64,000 bases of DNA from Allacma fusca. Lineage: Eukaryota > Arthropoda > Collembola > Symphypleona > Sminthuridae. Within the stretch, counting starts at the first letter, position 1, and every line of letters starts with the position of its first letter. Under the pieces are notes generated by a model. The model searched no databases, had not been told where the DNA came from, and saw only the letters and a list, made by a program, of their open reading frames with translations. The translations under genes and the position numbers were made by a program. Location: contig OX359249.1 of NCBI GenBank assembly GCA_947179485.1, positions 7,812,001-7,876,000 on the forward strand, given 5' to 3'. Positions 55,523 to 64,000 of this stretch are shown here, piece after piece.

Positions 55523-55625
55523 CAGTGCACTCTGTCTGTAACAGACCCCCTTATATGAGCATGCTCTCTATCGGAACAGAAACATTTCCCGAATTCCCCA
55601 TTTGCGACAATGTGGCACAATCTTT
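55523..55625 (+). mobile_element. 5'-only MITE fragment
   Basis: TA then CAGTGCACTCTGTCTGTAAC and agacccccttatatgagcat match the left half; no right terminus is found. Confidence 0.6.
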
Positions 55626-56017
55626 ATATTCCTTCAAGAACTTCCAGTGTTAAGAGTATTCCCTTCCTTTTATCGAAGCGTGTATAAACACTGGACTGGA
55701 GAATACTTTGGGAATGTAGGATATCTTTGATTTATAATACTTTCCCATGCTTGTTTCTACACCCGTGTATAAAATTTTCTCCCTACTCATTACTACATTG
55801 TGGCATATCAGGAGGAGTCCACGTATGGAGGGATATCAATTTTTTTCTCCTTTGGAAACTTGCATACTAATGTTTACTTTGAATTGATGTTTTGATTTTT
55901 TTAAATCTTAATTAGTAATAATAAATATCTGCACGAGTTGATAAAGCAAATGTGGTTTTGTGCAGTATGACCTTGATCGAGTTCAGTTCAACCCGTGAGC
56001 GCCCAGGGCATTTCCTA

Positions 56018-56188
56018 CAGTGAACTCTCACTTTATAAGAGACCGTTCAAAGGAGGATTTTTTTCTAGGAGAAAAAATATTTGAATACTTGATCTACAAC
56101 AATATTGTTTTTTTTTCTCGTTGTACAAATATTCGATCATAAGAAGTTACCCAGCGTTTTTAGGGATCCTCTCACAGAGACTGCACTT
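56018..56188 (+). mobile_element. MITE copy with TA flanks
   Basis: TA|CAGTGAACTCTCACTTTATAA at the left and CTCTCACAGAGACTGCACTT|TA at the right. The interior has gagaaaaaatatttgaatac. Confidence 0.7.
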
Positions 56189-56282
56189 TATTTGTTGGTT
56201 ACATATTTCAGTGAATGAAGTGTGAGCTCAAATTGTAGTAATGTATTCGTGAATGGTATCACTTTAATCAACTTCAATGGTA

Positions 56283-56453
56283 GAGTCTGCCCTTGCTGTG
56301 AGAGACCCCTTTGTAAGAATGTGTTCTCTTTTGAAGGAAAAATATTTGGACACATTCCTATTTACCCCAATAGAGAGAATTTTTCTCCTAGGAGAATCAG
56401 AGTGAAGTAAGATTTTTCCCCTTGGAGGCTGTTCTTGTGAAGAGAGAGCACTG
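56283..56453 (+). mobile_element. MITE copy
   Basis: Left GAGTCTGCCCTTGCTGTGAG preceded by TA; right CTTGTGAAGAGAGAGCACTG. The interior aaaatatttggacacattcc is almost identical to that of the copies near 31.3 and 38.0 kb. Confidence 0.7.
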
Positions 56454-56536
56454 TCTGTAACTGTCATTACATGTATGATTTTAAATTCAATAGAACTCAG
56501 TGTTTAAAAATTGTCCCCTTTCAGATCTAGAAGATT

Positions 56537-56552
56537 AGAGAGAGAGAGAGAG
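56537..56552. repeat. (AG)8 microsatellite
   Basis: Short AG run. Confidence 0.85.
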
Positions 56553-56911
56553 TCTGGAAGAAGAATCCAAGATTTGAAGGAGCTTTTTCAAGGGATTTCG
56601 TTGAAGTCAGAAGTCACTCACAAGGAAGGATCTACTCACGTTTTTAAATTTCACATATACAGTGCGGACTCCTGGAACATTTTGCCATTTCCCCCATGAT
56701 GCTTCCCCTTCCTTCACATCAGTAGTTCTTCTGGAAAGGTAAATCAAATAGTTCTAGTTTTTACACAGGATTATTATTAATCCTATAACTCGCTCGCCTC
56801 TTGGCTAATTGCATTTCGCAACTCCACCATCCAAGGTACTAAACCCACACTGGGCTCCAGGGTCACAGTTCCCATGTAAAGATAACCAGTGAGTTTTTGA
56901 GAAGATAAGTA

Positions 56912-57092
56912 ACGTGCACTTGTCTAATCAAAATAAGGATCATCTTATGAAAATGCATTTTCTCAACAGGGACAATATCACTCGAACACATTTCCCTCCA
57001 TTACAATGTTTCTAATCCTTTTTTAAAAAAATATTTCCCCTGTTAACCGTCCCGAGAGGTTACCCCCTTCTAGTAAGGAGATTTACATTGAC
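56912..57092 (+). mobile_element. diverged MITE copy
   Basis: The left end acgtgcacttgtctaatc and the interior tcaacagggacaatatcac and cgaacacatttccctccatt match the family; the right end is weak. Confidence 0.4.
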
Positions 57093-58095
57093 TATCACTT
57101 TTCCCCGACCCCTCTCATAAAAAGGGGGTCTACATTTGATCCGTGGGACCAGACACGTTTTTGAGGAGGCTCCCCTGCAACTTTACTGTAGTTCCCCCCT
57201 TTATAAAAAATGTTATTACAAGAGACCCCCACATGTATGCTCCTGTACAGAGGTTACACTAAAAAAGCATGGGATCCGATAGGGGACAATACTAGAAAAT
57301 TCATTAGAAAATTTACTATTCTCAATGCTGAGCTCCTAGTGAGAAAAAAACTGGTTTTAGACGACTGTCAGTCCAAAGGTAGAGGTGTTACATGTAATGG
57401 CTCGGCTCCCTATCAGTTGTGAACTGACGAATAATTTCTATAGTTATATTAGAGATATCTACAGTATTGCAGTTTAATGAGAAATTAATGCAGGGAAATC
57501 GGAAGTTGTCTTGTTCTCATACTCTTTCACATATTTAATCACAATTTCCTATGACTTATGTACAAGTTAAGAAGCACTCGTCCTCTCAGCGATAGATGAC
57601 CTTGTGCTGTCCTGTTTCGGAGAAAATTATTTACAGGTGTTTGTGTATGTCCCTATACATGGGTGATGAGCTGGTGGAAGTGCAATGAATATATTTACAC
57701 ATGTAGATATTATATTACCATTTTTGAAAATAGGTTTCATTCATTGGATATCTCCAGGCGGCTGATTGGGAGGATGCATTGTGGTTATTGCACAATTTCT
57801 GAGTTGGTTTGAGTGCTCCGGGCTAAATTCCTGTAAAATATGCATCTGTTCATTATTGAAAATTAAATACTGGATCTTTCGGAAGGAATAATTACGCATG
57901 TTTCAAAGTATAAAGCTCAAGAGAGAAGTATAATCATTTGAAATTGAGTCTTTCCAAGAATAATTTAAATGTCTGAGAATTTAAAACCACGGGTGGGACC
58001 ACTCTTTCCTTTTCGACTTCCGTTTAAGGTTAAGCTAAGTTTAAGTAATTAAAACAATTTGGACTGAGCTCCTCCACTGACAATTTTTTCAAGTA

Positions 58096-58257
58096 CAGTG
58101 ACCTCCTTTTAATATTCTGTCCCACATGGAGCATCCTTACCCCTGCCCTGGAAACAGGAAAATTAACGTTGTGGTCAGTGGGATTGTGTGGAACGGTTTG
58201 GGGCCTTTTGGGATAACAGAATCTTATGAGAATGTCTGCAGTGAAGAGAGTATACTG
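58096..58257 (-). mobile_element. MITE copy, reverse orientation, TA flanks
   Basis: TA|CAGTGACCTCCTTTTAATA at the left and GAAGAGAGTATACTG|TA at the right. The interior reversed gives the GTTAATTTTCCTG segment. Confidence 0.68.
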
Positions 58258-58864
58258 TATAGAGCAAAACCACTCAGTCAGTAGTATGGCTCCGATAAGT
58301 TTTAATGTCATTGTAAAAGAAATATTTTAAATAATTATCAATGACAGTGTAACTTATTGGGCACGTGTACCCATAATTACAATCATCATTTCAATCGTCA
58401 TTTTAAGCACGCATTTCCAACCCCTACCACCCTCCCAAAACGCTTGGGTAATTACTCCGGACAATTTTGCTCCTCAATGATTCAGATATTAGGAATATTA
58501 CGGGAAAATCTCGATAGGATAGGCTTACAAGGATTATTTATTTGCATTTACTCCGTCTCATCATCATTCATTCACCGTTTGAGATTTTTCTCAGGGTACG
58601 AGCACGGAATTTATTTCAAAATTATGATCCTTATAGGGGTGCTCTTACAGAGTTAGGTTCACCTGCATTTCAAATTAGAAGGCTGAGAAAAGGCTAGTAA
58701 TGGAATTCGCAACCTTCAGAGCATTGGAAAGGGCCTTAGGAGTCTGAGGTTACTTTTTATGAGTAACTTTCTGACGACAAGGATTTCCTACACGGAAATA
58801 CGACTGTACTTCCTTCGGAACTGAAATAATTTGGGGCATTGTGAGAGGGAAATCCTCATCGTTA

Positions 58865-59062
58865 CAGGGTCCTCTCTTTATAGAAGCATCCCTGAAGGGA
58901 GCAAACTCTTAAAAGGAGGGACTCTAGTAAGGTTCCTCTTTCTAAAGGAGACAAAAATAATATTTTGGTGAACTAATGGGAATCTCTCAAAATATTTTTA
59001 ACACTGTTGGAGAACATTATCTTAAAATGGGATCCTTATACATATATTCATATAGCGCACTG
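58865..59062 (+). mobile_element. MITE copy, TA flanks
   Basis: TA|CAGGGTCCTCTCTTTATAGAAG at the left and ATAGCGCACTG|TA at the right. The interior includes aggagacaaaaataatattttgg. Confidence 0.55.
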
Positions 59063-59324
59063 TATATGAAATTCATCTCAAGATCCTGCCTGGATTAATT
59101 CTGAATCCTCATCATTACTAATTTCCACACTCTTGAAGATCATGAGAAACGTTTTTATTACTGTTGTTCAAAGTTATTGAATGCGATTAGTTAGGGACGC
59201 GATGATGCAATTACCTTGACAATCAGAGTTGACAGCAGGACCTAAGTCAATAGCTCTCCGTAGATTTGTCGTTGACAGGGAAGGAATTAGTTAATCGTCA
59301 AGTTGTGATCATGGAATTGTTATA

Positions 59325-59497
59325 CGGGGAACTCTCGCTATAACGGGGTAATAGGTATTTTGACACAGTTTCGTCCGTGAACTTTGTGCTAATTTTTTCA
59401 GCTTGCTATAATATGAAAATGAAAGTTTGCTACTTACAAACGTAGGCCCTTATAAATCTTATAAATGAAGGTTATTATAGATACATCGAGTGCGTTG
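59325..59497 (+). mobile_element. MITE copy, TA flanks
   Basis: TA|CGGGGAACTCTCGCTATAACG at the left (the classic CTCGYTATAACG of Tigger/pogo-type ends) and ATCGAGTGCGTTG|TA at the right. Confidence 0.62.
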
Positions 59498-59932
59498 TAA
59501 TTGTAATTATTACTTATCTGTGATTTCCAATGTTACCATCCACACAATTATTTACGGTCACGTCTCATTTTTATTATATTTTTTTCTCTTGGGACGCTCC
59601 GTATAATAAAAATGTGTGTGTAATAATCCTACGCCAACTTCAAACGGAGGAGTCGACGTGTGTGGAGTATATATCTAGATATTTGTAATAGATGGATATG
59701 GAAGTATATTTATTTTTTAAGTATCTCAAAAGCGTCAGCATGACTGTCGAACTTAACATTTTTTAATTATTTAAGTAATTATATGTTCAGTAATTTCAAG
59801 TCTCAAAGAGTGTCGGAGTCATAACACAATCATTATTTCTGGCTCCACTGTTCAAAGACAAATAATGTAATTTATAGTATCAACTTGGGTTTATTTGTGT
59901 AGCTCCATTTGCGCAAGCTTTTCCTAAACATA

Positions 59933-60010
59933 CGGTCCACTCTCTTCATGATAGCCTCCTTACATTTGAGATCGTCCCTACGAGGAGCTGAATTTGACTT
60001 GACTATTACA
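59933..60010 (+). mobile_element. 5'-only MITE fragment
   Basis: TA|CGGTCCACTCTCTTCATGATAG and the following tccttacatttgagatcgtc resemble the left half; no matching right end was found. Confidence 0.4.
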
Positions 60011-60168
60011 ATGGCTCCGACTTACTACTACTGTGGGGCGAGGAGTCCGTCCAGAATTTTCCCATTTGAGAGAAAGAATTCTGAAAGGGATTACATAATG
60101 ATTCTAAAAGGACAACGTTCGTACAAATTACAAGATTTATAAGTGCATTTACAGTAATAATAATTATT

Positions 60169-60245
60169 ACTAAAAGTAAAATGGGTAACGAGCAACCCAA
60201 ACATGCAACCAAGTATTCCTTAAAAGTACCCATTTTGCTTTTAGT
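60169..60245. repeat. 19-bp inverted repeat followed by direct repeats
   Basis: Arm 60169-60187 (actaaaagtaaaatgggta) pairs with 60227-60245 with one mismatch around a 39-nt loop. Next to it, the unit gtgaaactccac...cattttg occurs twice (60244 and 60275) and a weaker third copy follows. Confidence 0.7.
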
Positions 60246-60344
60246 GAAACTCCACTTCGATCATTTTGTTTGTGGTGAAACTCCACGTAGAGCATTTTGC
60301 TTTTAATTGAAGCTACACTTACAATCATATTAATTGATCCCTCC

Positions 60345-60632
60345 ACTTACGGTTTTAAAAGAAGATTTGGAGCTCTTATTAGGGCCTACCCTTGCCAGGA
60401 GGAAAATTAACATTGAGGTAAATGAAGGGAACGAATCCAAATGTAAGCTTGGCACTTCCGAGACAAAGCTGTTATAAGGGGCTCCATACAAGTAGGAGGT
60501 GACGGTATGAGCTTTTGTAAGGGGTAGAAATAACATTGTGGTCATTGTGTTGGAATGTTCCATGTACTTTTGCCCCCTGTAGAGAACAAATTCTTTGAAC
60601 TGATCGATCTCTTATGGAACGAGTGTACTTTG
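60345..60632 (-). mobile_element. tandem or nested reverse MITE copies
   Basis: The segment with aaattaacattgaggtaaat recurs as gaaataacattgtggtcatt within 150 bp, both in reverse sense. The right-hand boundary cttatggaacgagtgtactt is a family terminus. Confidence 0.4.
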
Positions 60633-60987
60633 TGTGTTGGGCTTTTTGAATTTAACGCCCAATCAAATATTGTTTACAGGAATTAAAGAAAATGTCGTAA
60701 CTGTAAACAAATTATTGATGACTGTTATAATTATTAGAGCTTTATGACAACACTAGTCACAACTCCTGAACCATCATCCGGAGCGTCCAAATCCATGTCC
60801 GTATCAAATCCAGAGGTATAAAGTTAACCACAAAACGCCGTTCTTACCACGAATGCTCATTCATTCTAAGAATGCCAGTTGGCAGTCCCTAATAGATTTC
60901 TTTTCGACACTGATTACACTCGAGCCGATGGAACTATATCAGTGAAAATTCCAAAGGGGAATTACAACTTGACAGTTAATTGTTCTA

Positions 60988-61380
60988 CAGTCTACTCTCG
61001 CTGTGATAAACCTCCCCCTAAGAGCCAGAGCTCTCTAGAGGGGAAAAACATTACGATAGGAAAAATTTCATTCCCGTGTAGAATGAATTTGCCTCCCTTA
61101 GGAAAGGACACGTTGGAAACTCTCATTATAACGGACCCCTTTAAAAGACCATTTTGTCTCTATAAATTGTCTCTAATATTTGAGCAAATTCCCCTTTCCT
61201 GGTCTCACAACTACGAGTAGATGATCGTTATAGCTCCTCCCGTACTGTAAGAGTACTCCATACAAAATATTCTGGCACATGTCCAATTACATGTTAATTT
61301 TTATCGTCCCCGGAGCATGCCTTGGAAGGGTCAAGGTTTGCTATTTTTTCGGGTAACTCTAGTATACAGAGAGTGCACTG
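60988..61380 (+). mobile_element. nest of about three MITE copies
   Basis: TA|CAGTCTACTCTCGCTGTGAT begins it. A second left end, aactctcattataacggacc, lies near 61119, and a third near 61209 (gatcgttatagctcc). The end GAGAGTGCACTG|TA closes it at 61380. The apparent 113-residue frame (60879-61220) runs through these copies and is not a gene. Confidence 0.6.
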
Positions 61381-61397
61381 TATGTGTACTCATGAGT

Positions 61398-61418
61398 TTG
61401 TGTGTGTGTGTGTGTGTG
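61398..61418. repeat. (TG)n microsatellite
   Basis: Uninterrupted TG run just after the nested MITE cluster. Confidence 0.9.
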
Positions 61419-61969
61419 CACTTGTCTTTATGACAGTATGGAGGGGATTAATGTAGTTTCTCGTTAAAATAATGTTTTAATTTCGTATTTGTTTTGTCTT
61501 GAGTATAAAGTATTTGAAAGATTTCATTTTTTGATGATCTTCACATTTGCATAATGTCTCACTTAACAACTGCTCAGATGACTCTTTAGGGCTTGTTTAT
61601 GAGGAGTGATCAAGTCACAGGACGTACTCGCATCAGAGTACACCTTTCTTTGGTCTTCCCTTCCCTCCTTATGGATTGTAGTATTATGACAGAGCTGTGA
61701 CGGTCACGGAGTCCTGCTGTCTCTCCCCTCAACATCATAAACTGTCAAAATGGTCTTGGCCAAATTATTTCTTGATGGTCACAAACAAAAATATCCATGG
61801 GGGCATAGGGATGGGAACTTTAATAAAGTCAAGATATTTTGATTTAAAAAATCCTTCCTGTAAATTGGGGGCGGCTTGTGATTCCTCTGGAGATATTTTG
61901 AAGGAGGGAAATTCATGTTGTTGTAATGAGCGAGAATTTATCCAAATATTGTTGCCCGTATAGAAATAC

Positions 61970-62060
61970 AGTAGAGACCTGACCCCTCTATTTCTGAGTT
62001 ATGGGTAGTCTTTAATGGGAGATTTTACTCTTAGTTACTCTCTTAAGCAAAATAAATAAA
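61970..62060 (+). repeat. possible end of a second TA-type element
   Basis: TA-like context then CAGTAGAGACCTGACCCCTC; it begins CAGT like the MITE family but then differs. No partner end was identified. Confidence 0.25.
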
Positions 62061-62255
62061 TTTTGATTAAACTGTTGGAAATTCCAGTAATTTTGGAAGT
62101 TGTGCTAATATTTTTTTAAATTTCGGATTTTGACCGGGAGCATTTAAATTTTTGGGGATAAATAACCACTGAGAAATATTTAAACTCCCCCAACCCTACA
62201 CACTACACAAGGGCTAGTTGATAAATCTAATGGGGACATTTGAACCATTCCCTTG

Positions 62256-63405
62256 TTACTTACAAGTCGGACTTAGAATTATGTAAGTAACATGTCCGGC
62301 ACATCCTGCTATAAAAGCCATGAGCTCTTCGGGATAAGTGTTAATAAAGATGATATCATCTTTCACAGCTCGGTTCATACCCTCATGAGCAGGTTCACTC
62401 TCAATAATAATTTAAATATTTAAAAGAGTTTTTTCAACTTGAATCTGTAATTTATTCTCCAGTGACTTTTTTTTATGTAAAGCTTTGAGATAGTTTCCTT
62501 CAAAACGATGCCTGACTGATTCTAAGAAATGGTGTGTGAAAGAAAATGGGCATAATTACTGGAAGTCAAGCCGGCAACCTTACAGTAAATGAACTTTACA
62601 AGAGCATCCATCAAAATATCAAAATGTGAATTACGATTCAAACACTGTGATTAGGAGGTTCGTTCTTCTTGTCTTAAATGAATTGGACCTCAATAGTTTT
62701 AACTACTGAGAATAAGCTCCTTCAAAGGGATCTGCTAAATTGAGTGGTGCCTCCACTTCAATACTGTACACATTGCCTTTAGCCAAAGTCAGGGTGTCAA
62801 AATTGACTCTGTTCTCTACAACTGGGGAATTTATTTGGAGGTGCTTATCTACCAGTGACTAAACCGCTATTAGTAGAGACGGTCTCGGCAGTGGCTCCAA
62901 TATCGATAGGGGTGCTCAAATAAATAGTGTCCACTGTGCCTAAGTAAAATGGTCAATTTGACAAGACGGACAAAATACAAATTAAAAGTAGCGTTCGGGC
63001 CCGAACACACGTTTTAATGCTTGGTCATAGGCTTCCTCACAATCAGTGATTATTGGAGAGAGGTTGAGAGTCTCAGAGGCGGAATCCATTAAGGATTTGA
63101 ATAAAAGAAGCGCAAATGAATTTTTTGGTTATGCATCACTAACTCCCCCACCCCATTTTACACACTTGAGTATGAACACATGTCTGTGGGATGACTGACT
63201 AGGAATATACATGGAATGGATATTGAGGAATCATTAATGTCACGAGCACATTTGGTATGTGCATAAAATTTGCGGGGAGCACGTTATCTTTTTTGAGACT
63301 GAGACGCTCGCCGATACTGACAAGTGTGGAAGGGAAGCCATTAAAATATAAGAAGGTCTCTCCTCTAACCGCATGATCCGCTCTGAACGGACTTTCGGAC
63401 GAAAT
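62256..63405 (-). pseudogene. decayed protein-coding sequence of unknown family
   Basis: On the minus strand, open blocks without a stop follow one another in shifting frames: 63199-63405 (68 codons), 62982-63128, 62845-62952, 62703-62858, 62522-62650, 62412-62555 and 62256-62411. Neighbouring blocks overlap or abut, as expected for a frame broken by single-base indels and point stops. The stretch looks GC-richer than its flanks and its residue mix is protein-like, for example SPIITDCEEAYDQALKRVF, LTLAKGNVYSIEVEAPLNLA and DIIFINTYPEELMAFIAGC. The TDCE-x-A-x3-AL phrase vaguely recalls the core of MULE-type transposases, and AHEGMN with the later FIAGC recalls integrase zinc-binding heads, but neither is firm. 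It could be a dead transposon gene, an old viral insertion or a host pseudogene. No intact frame remains. Confidence 0.4.
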
Positions 63406-63643
63406 TCAGTATTAATTTGTCCCAGTGTAGGTCAATTTATTTAGTTTTTATCCCGTTATTGCCATCTCTGCCAGGAGGAATTCCGCCTTTAACTAGTTCT
63501 CAATAATCACGGTGATGTCCCTTTATTTTTATTGCTACCTTTTATTTTAGCACGCGCATCCCACCACTTCCTCAGTGGATTCCCTCACATTTCTCAAACA
63601 AGTCGAGCCTCACAAATTGTCATTCTTCACTTCTCGCGACGTA

Positions 63644-64000
63644 CAGTGCACTCTCGTCATATCAGACACCCTCAGAGGAGCATTGTCTCTTGAAGGGTAA
63701 ACATATATATGTATGTATCTATTCCCATACATTCTATTTACTACCATTTTAAAATTTTCCTCCTTACAAGAGCCAATACAAAAGATGTACTTATGACGGA
63801 CCTCTTTTTTATAGCTGAGGAGAAAATTCTTCGTGTAGCGTACTCCTTTATTACAGCCACAAAAACACTACAATAACTCTCGATAGAACGCATCCCCTGC
63901 CAGGAGCTAGTCAAAGAATTCTCGTTATAACATGTTCCTTGTAAGAGCTACTATCAAAACTCTCGGTATAACGTACCCCTTATAAGAGCATTGTCTTTAG
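63644..64000 (+). mobile_element. cluster of MITE left ends running off the window
   Basis: TA|CAGTGCACTCTCGTCATATC starts a full-looking left half. Further left ends follow near 63836 (tagcgtactcctttattacag), 63917 (attctcgttataacatgttc) and 63959 (actctcggtataacgtaccc), the last continuing past the window. Confidence 0.55.

Noticed and set aside
60879-61220. 113-codon plus-strand frame
   Set aside because: It is built mainly from nested MITE copies; inverted-repeat ends account for the sequence.
62543-62628. Plus-strand 26-codon frame starting MGIITGSQ
   Set aside because: It is antisense to the minus-strand open blocks and too short; probably a mirror effect.

Overview
The window is eukaryotic nuclear DNA: AT-rich, with large intergenic and intronic spaces, GT-AG introns, many dinucleotide microsatellites and a dispersed short inverted-repeat transposon family. 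Protein similarity of the one clear gene, together with TA-flanked Tigger/pogo-type ends and abundant TATG/GTAC microsatellites, suggests an arthropod with a fairly large genome, possibly a crustacean such as a copepod. The phylum-level guess is inference.

The only intact gene found is a homologue of inscuteable (insc), on the plus strand. Seven coding exons (32381-39520) join with consistent phases and GT-AG borders into 934 codons ending in the PDZ-ligand-like tail ESYV. A long serine/asparagine-rich N-terminal half is followed by the LGN/Pins-binding peptide (about residues 378-405), a helical segment, and a C-terminal armadillo-repeat solenoid. Inscuteable links the Par3/Par6/aPKC polarity complex to the Pins(LGN)-G-alpha-i spindle-orientation complex. 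The first coding exon starts exactly at a splice acceptor, so at least one upstream exon and the promoter are not located. The 3' UTR probably runs to an AATAAA at 41300.

Region by region: 1-32 kb has no recognisable gene. It holds microsatellites, a few short transposon copies and a GC-richer patch near 8.8-9.5 kb; its right part may be the long 5' intron or promoter region of insc. 32.4-41.3 kb is insc. 41.3-64 kb is gene-free and increasingly filled with copies of one short non-autonomous transposon family (terminal CAGTGCACTCTCGYTATAA-like inverted repeats, TA target duplication, about 150-270 bp). About 22 copies are listed, most of them right of 53 kb, in both orientations and partly nested.

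At 62256-63405 (minus strand) a run of seven open blocks in changing frames, with higher GC than the surroundings, looks like a decayed protein-coding sequence of unknown identity. No RNA gene, CRISPR, bacterial-type operon or intact transposase gene was found. No striking new system is evident; the items worth following are the decayed coding locus, the transposon family and details of insc.
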